Below are positions 45,846 to 59,563 of a stretch of DNA of 64,000 bases, piece by piece (the first letter of the stretch is position 1; every line of letters starts with the position of its first letter). A program made the position numbers and the translations under genes. Origin of the DNA: Platycnemis pennipes (taxonomy: Eukaryota > Arthropoda > Insecta > Odonata > Platycnemididae); NCBI GenBank assembly GCA_933228895.1, contig OW121848.1, positions 94,073,470-94,137,469 on the forward strand, written 5' to 3'. The notes beneath the pieces were generated by a model that was given only the letters and a program-made list of their open reading frames with translations, was not told where the DNA came from and ran no database searches.

Positions 45846-48800
45846 ATGAGAACTCCCTTCATGAGTGAATGACTGTAGGGAATATAGTACCAAAGTCGTG
45901 GTCCTAAATGTTTGGGGTTTTGGTATAAATGAAGTGTTTTCGGCAAGGTAAAGGTGGAGTGGGGGTGAACGTGGAACTGGTCGATAGGTAGATTTTGACG
46001 GGAGGGAAAATGGTATGGGTAAAGTGGGTGAAGTGGAAGTTTATCATTGGAGCATCAGGAACTCTCTTTTCTGACTCCGGCGGGAGGACACCAACTGATG
46101 GCCTGTGAGATGGGCAAACTTCTGGTCTTCATCCGCATTCAGGGGATCTGCATTATATGAGTGAGGGCAGCTGTGGTGAGGTTACGGCGCGGATGAAAAG
46201 GCGCGGACGAAAAGGTGCAGACCGGACGGTGCAGTCCGGAATCGTTGCATTTTGGACTCGTAGGCAATGTTGGCGTCGTTGGCTCCGACTGTCGTTAGCT
46301 ACGCCTGTCGTGCAAGTCCTTCGGCTACGCCCGGAGGATAATTAGTCCACCGAGGGGTGTTGTCCAATAAGGGGAGGAGGGAGTGAGGTACCAAAATGCC
46401 ACGCAACATAGATCGTTGATTTGGAGTTTTTAGATGATTCGGTTTGGAGTTCTTTAGATGATTCATTTTGGAGTAATAAATTCAATTTTTTGTATTTTAA
46501 TATTAATAATAATTTTTTGATTGAATATGAATAATGAAAACATTTTTAATATTTAATAATGATGTTAATATATTCAATTTTTAAACTGTCACAATCGTAA
46601 ACGATTTCCCTTGCTACCTTATGAACACTCGCGGAGCTTATAATAATACGTATGTTCCCATTAACCCATTCCAAAATCACCGAAACATTCTTTTCACTTG
46701 TATTATTGAAAAGAATTTTTTGTCCAATACTTTGACTTATTGCTTCATAACTTTGTAACATCATGTTGTCAAGTTAGATCGGACGATAGGTCGATTTGAG
46801 TAAACGTCATAGAACCTTCGATGATAGGAATAGATTCACGCGAAGACTGCAGATAACCAAGGGGATTAGAAAGGAGAGGAAAGTACTTTCTAATCACCTT
46901 GGTAGATACTGGAGGGCACCGGGGGATGAGAGAGCATGTGAGTAGGTAGGTATAAGAGTGGCGTCGACAGCCCTGCCGATCGACAGAGCGACGATTGTAG
47001 CAGAGAAGATAAATGAAAGAATTATAGAAACAGCCGAGTTTTCATCTATATTCAATTCATAAATCGCAGACATTAACAACTCGAAAATAACTCTCACTAT
47101 TATTTTGTCCTCTTTCCCTTTCATTTTCGTCTCTCTTCTGTATTTTTGTGAAATAATGCGGTAATTTTTGTGTTCGCAAATAAACAAAAGGGAAAATATC
47201 CTGCTATAAATAAAAACTATAGGTGGGTGGGGGAATGACTATCATCAAATTCTGCTAGCATTCACAGTTATTTTCTCGATTCTAAATAAAAGCGGTAAAA
47301 GAAAAACTTGTTGTGCACTTCCACAAAGAGTTTTTAAATAAAACCCAACCAAGGTTTCAAACTTTATCGCCATTATCGAGGGTCTATTCACTGTCAAGCG
47401 GTTGAACGTTGGTTAGGTTTTATTAAAATACTCGTATGGAGAGGTGAAAGTTTCCTTATCAATATGCACTTACACAAAGTAACTCGTGAAGGAGAAGAAA
47501 CACTAAAAAGGCTAAGTCGAATTAATTTAAAATGAGCAGTACAAATTACTTCATCACATTTCGGTTTCAAATGTTATAACTTCTACCTCTGTGTTTTCGG
47601 AGAGAGAAAATTCATTGGTTACATCTGCGATGAACTGGGCCACTTACAATGATGGACTGAAGCGCCGTTTCGCGGGAGAAGGGGTGGCGAGTGAAGACAG
47701 CTTGTCTCTTACTAACCCGTGTGCTACTGGCTATACTCTCCCTAGTTTACAAAAGGGCTTTCGGAGTGATAAACTGCCTCTCACGGCCGTGGAAGCACCC
47801 GCTCCCATTCTGGTAGGACCTAGGGAATAACCAAGGGATACAGGTCGTCACCGGCAGGGAAAATAAAGGGCGCCCCAAACCGCTACAATGACCACTCCCT
47901 ACGGAAAAATATCAGTTATCATGGATATTGCACTAGCGATCTCAAAAAGAGAAATAATCCAGTCAAGGGGTAGTTTCATTTCCTACAATTACTTCAACGC
48001 TGCGGAGAAATGGGAAATTTGTTGGCATCAAAATAATTGTAAATAGAATAGCATGGATTCCTTGGTACATATAGTTACCTCAACGAAGTTTAATTACAAT
48101 TTATTAAATATGCATTGTTTAGAACAAAATGTCGCTTCAATTGTTTATAATTAATAACTTTGATGATAATTTTACACTACACACAAGTACACATTATATC
48201 ATCTGGGGTAAGTTTTCTAATATCGAAATATTTATACGCAGTGGAATTTTCTTTTCACGGAGGAAAGTTTCTTAAAAAGCGGTGTACTTTTGTAACTAAA
48301 TGCACGGTATACTTTTTTAGCGGTAACGTCGATTGGGTAGGTAAATTCTCTGTAACATATGAACTAAGGGGACGGAGGTAGGGAAATGGAGAATAAGTTT
48401 GTTCGCAATTTTTGGAATTTCCTCAAAAAAACCAGATGTTAACTTCTCATGTCTCCGAGCCGATGCAACCTTCCGTCATACACTAACCAAGGGGATTTTG
48501 AGTGCTTTAATAATATTAATGGCTTTGTTAAATATAAATGTATGTGTATAGTAAATACCTCTTATATACATACAACACGAAACGTGAAAGAAAAATGAGA
48601 CAGTCTGATCGGCCATATTTTGGGACTGGATGGCCCGATGAACACAGTCGTTGGCGGTTGAAGGGACGGGTTGGATGGCAAAGGAAGACCCCTTACGAAA
48701 TATTTGGAGAAAGTAGTGAAGGGTGTAAAAGGTTAACCAGTAGGGGATATGGAAGGAATAAAATCAGGAGTTTTCAAGGGAGAAATGAGGCGAGTATATT

Positions 48801-50776
48801 TGATATGAAGGTAAGAACGGGGAAATTCTTTTTTTTTTTCATCATCAATATACGAGCTTGGGTCAAGTCTTGAATTCGCCGAGCATTGTATGTGCACTGT
48901 ATATGTTTTAATGACTCGGTGCATAGGTGCAGATTACCTAATAGCCATTGCTGAAGGAGTTATAAATTGCTTCGTCATTAGCTCCATCAAGTTGCACACA
49001 ATGCGAATGATCCTGGAAAAGGAATCGAAAACATTCCCTGCATCCATGCTGTACTCATCTTGAGACTTACGGGAGAAGAGGGTATGCTCCGTGTATAAGG
49101 CCTTGTTCCAGCGTGAGAAGGGTCGAACCTTAGATAATTGGGCTTCCGATCTTCAGTTTTGTTTCACACGCCATTTTAAAACATCTAGGGACCCATTTCC
49201 AGTCTTGGCGGTACACTCCACTGTTAAATATTCTATTTTTGGAGGCCCTACGGCGTACACTTACCGATTTTCCGTGACGTTCTCAATGTTTTCAAACTAA
49301 AAGAGAGGAGGCAAAATGCTTTGGAACAACGCTCAACCATTTCAGTCACTCTTCAACAATGCTCAACACATGAATTAGGAACGGGTATGAGAGGTGGGTG
49401 AAGCAGACTGTTAATAGCGATTGTGTTTTGTTGGCGGAGATAGAAGGGAAAGTGGGAACTAGGCGGGAAAGACGTTGAATCAAAGGCATTTTGGATGGCA
49501 AAAAAAGTGGTTGGGACGATGAAGAAATTAAGGACATTCTGTGGAAATTTTATCCCAATGAAAAAGGATTTCCAGCGGTATATTGCTAAGGTTAATCGTG
49601 ATCTTAGCAGTTTATTTCTCCCAGAGAATAAAATTTGATTGCCTCTCATAGAAAGGGGCTGATGATTTGGAACCTGACGACCGGAGTGATAGCTCATCCA
49701 ACCAAAAAAGAATACTTAAGGCTGATGTTTTTTTACTGACACCTTGGTCGTGATAATTTTAACTGGGTTTAACTTTATTTGGTGCATACTCATTTCTCAT
49801 CAAAAAATACCTGTCTTTATTTCTCAAATAATTCCATCTACCATGAAATACGAGGATAAAATTATTTCACTTTTTCAATTAAGGAATACTTTATTGAGTA
49901 TCTGTGATATATGTACATAGCATCTCGAACGTACAGCCTTTAGTGCTGCATGCTTCTTACATTTAGTTGGTGTTTAAATCAATTTTTTTCTTGGATCTAT
50001 GAAAATATTTCTTTTCTACGAAGAAACCACCACCAATTGTGATAAGATCCAGTTCGTTTCACAATTTTCATTAAATACTGCCATCAGGAAATTCTCTTAT
50101 TGCTCCTCCAATATATATCATACGAAATATTATTTCTTCTTCCTTGTTATGTGCAGCATGAGATGCCGTGTAGGAATTTACCAAGATACCATGAATCTGG
50201 AGAATTCACTGAAATACAAAAGGGAAAAAAATAGATAAAATATGCTGACAGCAAATTACAATTAGGGGAAGAGTTGAGCTGTTCAGTCCTGGATTTTACA
50301 TCTCTCAAATGATAGTTTAAATATATGAACAAGTGGCACAAACCATTTTTGAAAATGCCATGATCAAGTTAATAACCAAATGAAGATAATTTGAATTTTA
50401 TACAATCGAAGATGATATGAGTTATGACATGAATGATGATTTAAATAGGCAATTAAGATTGGGAACTTCGATTTGTTAAGAAAAAATGTATGAGGTGATG
50501 ATATCAAACTCGGGAATTATCGTGGAAAAGTGGTTGTATAATGAAGTTAATACACTTAAAAAGACTCCATTTTAATGAAAAACCACGTTGTGCCAGAGGA
50601 GTTCATCGTGGTTTTTTATGAAATTTCATGATTAAAATGTAGGTATATATAAATTAATATAACGAGGAATGTTATACTTTTGTTAAGCTGGAATATAATA
50701 AAGTAAATTCATACCAAATTCCACTCACTTGAAGAGTTCTGAGGTACATTATCCAAGAAAAGGGATGTCGGATCAA
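45846..50776. other. Intergenic region between loci A and C
   Basis: No CUB exon found on either strand. A hairpin at 46857-46902 (17-bp arms, one mismatch), an inverted repeat at 47339-47432, and a possible RTE C-terminal relic at 48590-48800 (LKGRVGWQRKTPYEI, low confidence). The 79-codon frame at 47591-47830 is not recognised. Confidence 0.45.
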
Positions 50777-53700
50777 CTACCCTTTGATTCCCGGATACGA
50801 ATTGGTGCCGTAACATCCAGTACCTTCTTCGCTGTACTTGATTCGAAATCCTATTTCGTCACCCAATGCAATTGGATCAGCGACTGAATCGGTCCTGAAG
50901 TACATGTACATAGGTCCGGGAGCATTTGCTGAAAAAAGTATAGTCAGATGTCAGTATTCCATTGCATAGAATTCATTTTGTTACGATGTAGAAATGATCA
51001 TTGTTTATGAGGATCATCTCATTCTTATTCTGATTTATGTTCTTGAACTCCACCTGCTGAGTAGCCTGTACGCCATCTAAAGAGTGTACGGTAGTGCGTA
51101 CATAATAAACGTGCACTAAATGAAGAAAAATAATAATTATAAATAGCTGGAAATTGTTAATCATAAGAGCTACTTACCAAATGCCTGTAGTAGTCCGGAA
51201 GCATTAATTAAAATTAAAAAGCAAAAATTTAAATTAAAAATGGATTATTGGGGGCAGAAACTAAACATCCCACTTCTTGTACAATATCAAAAGATGTAAA
51301 AATAAAATAACATATATGCGTTGTCAGGTTCATGCCGTCGATAAGAGTCTAAAATCCTATCGTAATCTAATTTAAGAAAATAGGAGCCAATAAAGCTGCC
51401 GATTCCTACAACAAAAATATCGGGGATGCTGACAGCAGTAAAAATCTTCAGATAGCTCGGCTAGTAAAGGCTTGAAAGAAATCTGGTCGCTGAAACAGGA
51501 TTTTAAATAGGATTTAGGACAGAAAAGTTATCATGATAGATGGCTCATTTTTATTTCGCTATTTAAACTCAAGGTTATGCAGTGATTTTTTGTAATCGAA
51601 AGATTTCGCATTTTGGATATTTTATAGATATAGTCTAACAATTATGTTAGATGCTTCGCAGACTCCAGAATCATAATTATTCTATGCAGAACATTAGGAT
51701 TTTCCTGGTAACATGAAAAAATTAAATTAAGATGGATGAATAAGACTCGAAGCAATTCGAAGCAGTGAGAGCACATCGATGGGAAAATATCTACGAAAGA
51801 AGGCCGATGTGAGAAAATTGCGTGATGCCCTTCATCTTTCATACTCCATAGCGTACATTTTAACAGCAAGAGCGTTCTGCGCACCATTTAGTACCTTATT
51901 GTACTCACTTGAAGCAGGGGTCTTCTGGAGGATGTCACCGCAGAAAAGGGAAGCCTTAACTCCGCCTCCAGTTTGGGCATCCGGAACGTATAAGTAGTCC
52001 TGGGAGGATGGTCCAGCAGGGTTAGTGGTTACTTGATTACAGCCATCAGTTCCATACGGGGATCCCAAATTATTTGCAGCCAGTTGAAAACCAGTGGGAT
52101 CATACCGGATGCTGCAGACGCCATCGTATCTCTTGAAGCAGATGGCGTAATTCAGGAGACCCTGATAGTGGCCAACGCCATTGTTGTAATTGAAGCTCTC
52201 GAATTGGCCAGTACGGTCAGTGTAATACTGCAAGCAGCCTGCTGGTGCTGTATTTAATGAATAAAAGAAAATTACACGATAGATAACGTATGGATCTTAT
52301 ATTTTCTTAATTCCCATTATTTCAGTATTTATTTAATTTTAGCATGCATCCCGTAATAGAAATTGTTCATATTTTCATGGTAGGATTAATTTTGACAGAA
52401 GAATAGTTAATGTCAATTTTATTAGATGAGTATGATAGGATATTAACATTTGTAGATACAGAAGGAGATGCCAAGTTAACAGAGTCGTATCGTGATGAGA
52501 TTTTTCATTTCTGAAGAAAGAGTTCTGTGAGCTATTTCGAAACCCAACGAGTCCATCACAATCACTAGTGATGGACGGTCACGACGTTTCCAGGAGATTC
52601 AACTCCCATATGATCTATGCAGTGCCTTGAAGTGCTCCAAGAACTACGAAGCAATAGAATCAAGATTGAGAAATGCAGAAACGGAAAAATTTATGGATCA
52701 AACCCAATTTATTATCAATGATGCTTACCGCATTCATCTTTGGAGTTGGGTGACGTACAGTCAAGTTGAGTCACTTTGATCCTCCAATTCGGTTGAATCA
52801 ATGCAGAATTAGAATCAGAGCGGTCTGCGAGATTGAATATCAAATCCGTGGGAGAACCGGAATTCACAGGAATGTAAACTGAAATGAAATTTTTGATTGA
52901 CAAATAATTCAACAAGACCAAGGGGTTTGGAATCATGGAGCCGGTTAGATCGCTTTAAAGGAATCTATTATTTAGGACTGAAGAACCAATTCCTCATCCC
53001 GCGCTGCGGAGCATTGTTCGGATTATTCATTAATAGGGAGTAGCATAATACTCGAACAGTAGATTTTGTTTTGCATTTCATGATAAAACCACGAGGCAGA
53101 GTGGAAGGTAACTCACCTCCCCATTTTTAACATACCTCTGCCGAATAAATGTTCGAATATGAAGCGTGACTTAATTAAATATGTTTTCAGGTCATGAGGT
53201 GAGGAGGACTGGTCAGTGTCCCTAGTTGACCAGGTTCTAAGCCTACAGCTGTGGTTACTTACTATTTTATAGTTTTCGTATTGGTTAATTGTGTACATCA
53301 AATTCTGTAAGCATTAAATCAGCACCAAATTACGAAAAAATACACTTTTAGGACACACCCTTAACCATACACGTTTCAGGTATCTCATTGGTACAATTAA
53401 TTATGGATTCAGCGATTTAGAGTTAGGAATTGGTTTGATATCTGTGGTTTAACGTATTATCCATGAAAACTCTTAATAATCGTTTTCATATTTATTTTTA
53501 ATCACAAATGAGGCACTCACTGTGTTGTCCCGTGTTTTCCCCACAAAGATTAGTGAATCCAAGATTTTTACTTCCTCTCGTAGACAGTGATGACACATAG
53601 AAGGTGTCCTTGTTGCAGATATAGGCAGGGAATCGATTTTCGGCCGGTGAAGAGCCAGCATTTTGCGGCTGCTCCAGGGAGAAACTTTCGAAGTCCAACC

Positions 53701-56374
53701 TGAGAAATGAGGTGTATAGGCCAATGTAAAGATTTGGGGAGGATTAAGGATAAGTTAAAGCATGAGATTTTCTGATTTCATAATGGAAAATGCATAGAAA
53801 ATAATATGTTACGAAACGACACAGTCAGTATGCAAGAGACGTGTTAATGAGATGTATTAAACATCCATTTACTCTTGAAGTACCTACTAGAGAAAGAGAA
53901 AGCGGGAGAAGTCGGTGAATTTAAAGGGGAATAGGTTGGAATGGAAAATATACCTAAAAAATGAGATGACTCAAAGTTAGTGACCAATGGAAGAGTCTTA
54001 GGTAAATGGGCAAAAGGGATGAATTATGTACAGGATGTAGGAAATGCTCTGATCTGAAAAATAGGTATTGTTAATTGGGTGGTTGAAGTGAGGCAATCAA
54101 CAGGTAAGATTATCTGTGCTTTTTACGTAGGATAGGAGGGAATTGGATTGGAATGGAACCTCTCCTTTCATATCCTATCTCATTCTCCATCATTATTTCC
54201 CTTGTGTGTATGTAAAACATAAATCTCCTTTCCTTTTCCTTCCGCCTCCTCCCCTACCCCACATTTCGATTTAAGTTACAGCTTTCAGTATCTCTTTGCC
54301 TCTAATAACTTATTTCATCCACCCACATAATATCTTCCTTATTTCCATGTCACCTCTCTTTCTTCCCTCACCTTTCTTAGTTTTCCATCATTCGCTCTCT
54401 TTTCGTTCATCTTTTCCTATACAAGAAGGATAGAAAATGCAGAGGATTATAGTGGCAAAAGAAGAAAAGAGCCAGTATTAAACCAGTAACTCATGTCTAT
54501 TGAAAATCTCCAGGTATCAGTTAAATCCTACGAGTAAATTAAATCTGAATGCTACATCACTGATGCTGGATAATGGATATATTTTGTGATATTCTGAGCA
54601 TAAAAATCCCGTTACGGATGCATTTGAAAATAATTCTATACAATATTTTAAAGAAAACTTTGAGAGGATATCACTGCAGCTCAGTTGCAAGCAAATCGAT
54701 AATGATGTCAAAAATTTCTTAATTAAATCCTGAAACGTGTAGTAGTGGCCCGATTACATTCAGCACCCACTTGTTCCCCTTTACTAATCACTCCGTCAGG
54801 ATGTGCTTAAAACTAATGGGAGAGTTGCAATCGTCACACCGAGATGGATTATTTCCTTAATTGGACCATAGTGACCATCTTCAAGCATACCATTAGAAAT
54901 TTTACGTACTTAATCGCTCCGGACAGAAGTGTGTTATGCTCACTTAATGAATTGAAGCTTGTAGTTAGGTAGAGACTGTCACGTGTCTTTCTACCACTAT
55001 GAGGATACAATCCTTAATTAGATTTTAAATCATAACATTCGAGAGTAGCGAATAGACTACCTCGGTATCTACAAGGGATTCTCTCCTCTTCATACCAACC
55101 TTCTCTATGTTGGTTATTCCTACTTATCCAAGAATCTATACAAAATGTATTATAATTCCTTCCATATCCTGGGACATTAAAAAGTATATAGTTAAATGGA
55201 ATAGAGGATGATATGTGGTACAGGTATTTTTACGAAAATGTTAATCATTGAGAGCATTGCTTAAGTGGAACATTTGAACTTTGGAAGGATTCCATCAATA
55301 CAATTTACATCATTGGATACATGAAATAAGTTCAGGTGATACCTATAGGAATCGCAAATGAAAAGTCTTGAGCAAAATTAAAACGAATTGCCTTTTAAAA
55401 CAAGGTCCTAAGAAGAAAACAATATTTTCGAAAAATCGTATTTCAGACTATTCTTGGCACTGATCAATAATTTCCGTTTATTCGGTGTATAGAGTGAAAT
55501 TTTTTTTAACTCAAACAATGATTATTTGATGGATATCTTACCTTAGTTGAGTAACTCTGGAGTTGGTGGCAGCCACTCTAAAAGTGCAATACATTGGGAC
55601 ATTTCTTGGGTTGACGAAATAAGAAATCTTATCCGAAGTACTTTGTCCGCAGGTGAACGTCTCTGAGAAATAAAGTGAAAAGGAAAGACATTACTGAATG
55701 AGTTATTACGATTTCTATTCGGCACACAAGCACCTGAGTTAGCAGAGTTAAGAACGCCCTCAAAATAGCTTACAGACGAATTTTATACATTATATACCGA
55801 CCTTATAAACACTTTACTCTTTTACGATCTCATAGTCTAATTAAAAATAGAAGTAAATTTCAAAGCTTTCTTTACGGCAGTATCTCTTCTCAATATTTTA
55901 TTGTGATCGAATCGAGGGCAGTCCATGGTTGTTTTCAATGCATTTCAACGTCATCGGCAAATCGATCAACTTCACACAACTTAATCGGTGCATTCTGAAT
56001 TATAATCTACGGTATGACAGCGATACCCATCCGCATACAATTGAACTCATTCCCAACTGACGAAAGAATCACCGAGTTGTATTCCCAAAGCTTTCGGGAG
56101 AGAAATCTTTGGCAAAAAAGTGATTCATCCTTGCCTTTGGGCAAGTTAATGCTAAATTAATTAATTGAGCGAATTAATTAAATTATGAATATCAGAAATA
56201 TCCCCCTTTACCACTGTGATTGCCGCAGGGATGGTGATTATTATGGTGGTGGCCGTGATGTCCGTAATGACCTCCCAATCCACGGCACCTCTGGAATTCA
56301 TCACAATGCACAGAAAGCGCGATCACGGAGATCGAAGCAGCAAGGGTGAGAAGCTTCCCCAAAGAGATCGCCAT
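50777..56374 (-). CDS. Secreted two-CUB-domain protein, complete six-exon gene (locus A)
   Basis: Coding exons on the minus strand: 56374-56212, 55662-55542, 53699-53521, 52878-52729, 52247-51909 and 50928-50777. Each intron has GT..AG ends and the phases agree, giving 1104 nt including stop, a 367-residue protein. Residues 1-24 are a signal peptide with a hydrophobic core ending in VHC. Residues 35-48 are His-rich, flanked by C30 and C50. Residues about 55-204 form a first CUB domain (CG at 59-60, YFVNP, QLRLDFESF, LCGENTGQH, WRIKVTQLDC). Residues about 205-367 form a second (GCLQYY, FNY, CSIRYD, DYL, FCG, FRTDS, GTGC). CUB domains are extracellular beta-sandwich modules, so secretion is expected; the specific role is unknown. 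The start is the only ATG before the signal peptide, and an AG acceptor lies three bases upstream, so a noncoding first exon is likely. The gene model is my inference from splice consensus and comparison with the other loci. Confidence 0.86.
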
Positions 56375-57204
56375 GTCCTGGAAAATAAAGGGGCTACATC
56401 CGGAAGGAGTTTATGGAATTTAAATCCAAAATGGTGACGTTTTGGATCCTCAATTACTAATTACCATTATTAATAATAACGTACAGAGGAAGGTGACAAA
56501 GTCGTAAAGGAAATAAAAAAAACATCTGGGACGTTTCTACTCGATGGCAGGGCCCTAGCTGTCTCCTCACGTAGCTAGATTACCGGGCTAGATTACAAGG
56601 GTCTGAATGGATGTTAAGCGTGCTGATTGTTGACTTCCGTCGAGGGACTTAGGAAATGATAGGGAAGTTGGTTAGTTCTTCATCGGCTTCAAGATATACC
56701 AATGCGAAACAGCAAGCGTTGTTTTCCCACCCGTCGTATGAAATCAAACAGTTATCAAATCTCAGCATCAAACCTTCATTGGATTCTACTTAAAGAATCA
56801 TAAGCATAAGAAATGAGACAATTATCAAAGAAACCATATTATACTGTATGCTTTGGTGGTCGTCCATATACCAAGCGATGAAGAGGGACTGAGGGGGTAT
56901 TCTGCTTGCGTTGCAGGAGAAAGTTATATAACAAAGCATTCGTCTTTCAAATTACAATGATGATTCAAATAATAAGAAGTGAATAAATAACAGTATTTAG
57001 AAATAAATAAGATTCTTATAAATCATATGTGTTGTATCATGCACAAAATTAGGGGGTTCAGTCACAGCGAAACGATATTAAAAGAGGGAAGCTGAGAGTA
57101 TATTATAGGAGGGACGTGATAAAGAAAAAAATTGGAAAATCAGCATGACTTTGACAAAAATGACTTTAAATGCATTGTTGCGGGATGTCGGTAAGGAAGG
57201 TGTT

Positions 57205-58208
57205 TGTTTAGTTACCTCTCTGCACATACTCTTAAGCAAGCACCACGAGGTAAACTGCAAGTGTACGAGGGTCTCATAGTACTTATACTCAGCTCTTGCC
57301 TCCCTATCAATTATTTGGCGATATCAAATAATGTGTCGGCGAAAATGCGGCCAATCACGGCTTGTCACCGAGGTCTTGTGAAACAATTTCTCAATACGCG
57401 GTTGAAAGTTGAAGCACAAGATCCGTGGATGCCGAAGTTATTGTGTGAATCATGTTCCGTGCGGCTCTTGGCAAGGAAGACTAGACGTCAGTACACATTG
57501 CCAAAGAGAGAGTGTAACGCATCCTTTGATGTGTTTGAAATCCTGATGTGCCTCAAAAGGTGGGCAAATAGAAACCTCTCTCTTTGCGGCCTCCGCCTGT
57601 CACTCGCTCCTATTTTCCGACCATATCTTTGTTTCCGATAATCAGCCATTACGGCGCAATGAAACGCAAATTCAACCAGGGATTTCCTCCTCTTCATGTA
57701 TGTACACCTATTAGTAGTGGTTATCACCGCCATTTTGCGAGATGAAGCAAGTGTTTTTCCTTCCGCTTGGTGACGCTTGAGGGAAATTGACAATCAGTAA
57801 ATATAAATATATCGGTCGCACGATACCCTACTACCCTAACTCCAAAGCTCAAACTCTACACCAAAATGTCAATACCTCCTTAATAAAGTAACCTTTCACT
57901 CCCCTGCCCCTGGCACAACTTCCTACTCCTTATTCCACACACCAAATCCTAAAATAAAACTAAACTCTTACAAAAAAATAACTATATATATCTTCCCACC
58001 TCTCTTGCTATTATCAAATTCACCTTAACTGCCGCGGCCGGCAAGAGCGAAAGCTCGGGACGGTGATATAGGTTTACTCCAAAGACTTGGACTTGGACCC
58101 CATTCATTTGGTAGGGCTCACTTTTTTCCCTCTTCCAAATGACGCCACGTCCAAATGAAATCATTGCTGGAAATCCAGAAGACTATTCCTTTCCCGACTT
58201 CATCCCTG
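57205..58208 (+). repeat. Dispersed repeat R1, copy without LINE
   Basis: 57377-57831 and 58101-58208 match 30402-30982; 57205-57380 also matches 20406-20580, suggesting the full repeat starts near 57200. The sequence 57831-58100 is an extra insertion, absent from the other copy. Confidence 0.75.
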
Positions 58209-59563
58209 GAACTTCTTTTGCCCATGGGCGCTAATTCCATAATTTTCGGATCCGTAGCTTAGAGCCTTGCGCCGCGCCCGGGAATAGTTTCCGTAACGTA
58301 TTCCATAACGAACCCTTCTTCTTGGTCATTTTACACGAAACTTATCAATTCGCAATATTATGGACAGAGAAAAACGCAATCTCTGTTCGATTTCCTCGCA
58401 TCCATCCATACAATTTTCATGAGTTGGTATTCCTTCAAACCGCACATTTCATTGCGTCGTATAATTGCCATGAAGCGGTAAAATAGTCTATCTACTTAAT
58501 GTTCTTTCCGTGCTATTAGGGGATATATCTCAGGAGATAATAGCGATGGTACAAAAGAATACAAAATTAATCAAATTGTTCACTTTGTTCACTTTTTATC
58601 CTGGGGACTTTTAGCAAGAAACTATAGGTTGGAAGCGTATTCTATGTTGTAGTAGTAGAATTAGATGTTTAGCTGCTCCTACTGTAGAGGTTATATCGCA
58701 CCGTTACTCTACCTGGGCAATAAACATGATATGTACAAAGGAATTCAAGACACCCGTTCCCGAAGCGGGACTCGAAACTGCACCCTCATCTACCTTATTT
58801 CGCAAACTTCGATTATGCTAATTAACCCATGCTCTGCCATCCGAAGGAAAATTTCACGCTCCCTTATGTAGGCTTCCGCGATGCGTCATTGTTGAAGATG
58901 TTAGTCTTCCGGGATTTCTGCCGCGTAGATCCATGCTTATTGGACAACGTCGCCGTCTTCAGTGTTCGCAGGAGTGAACAATCCTGACCTGAAGACGCCG
59001 ACTGCAACGCCGGCGAAACCGTCGTCCAAGAAACATGGATCTACGCGTCAGAAATCCCGGAAGATTAGCATCTTCAACAAGGAATTTCACGCGTTAATAT
59101 GTTTGAGCCATCGATAGAGTGATCACACCTACGAACACGCTTCCAAAATATGGCGTACGTGTAATTATTCATCTTCCATGTTTTAATGTTTTTTTGGGTA
59201 AAATAGTAAAATAAAGAATGTTATGTTGCTCATCTTGTTAAATGAGCTAAATTATACGATGACAGCGCATAAATGATAATGTAGTAATTTGGTACACAAG
59301 CTCTAATGTCTTCGCTATTACCTCATGTACCTGAGAATTTTCTATAAGTTAGTTACTCAACGACCAAAGAACATCTCAATATAATTTACAGGGCAATACG
59401 GGGCCAGGGAACTATAATGGCCCCTAGAAAATTAATAACTGATGAAATACTGGTGATTAGTGAAGTCTAGAGACAGTTGCAGAATCCAGATTTGAGTACT
59501 TCGATATCAGCGACGGCATTGTCAGAGTCAGGAATAGAAGACGCCAATGTCAAATAAATGCAA
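58209..59563 (+). repeat. Repeat block, copy of 33176-34542
   Basis: Preserves the uninterrupted site 'ggaacttcttttgcccatgg' where the other copy has a LINE. Includes the SINE head (58750-58840) and foldback (58887-59075). Confidence 0.8.

Noticed and set aside
47591..47830. 79-codon frame that looked like a possible exon of locus C
   Set aside because: Wrong strand for the gene and no CUB motif or fitting splice sites.
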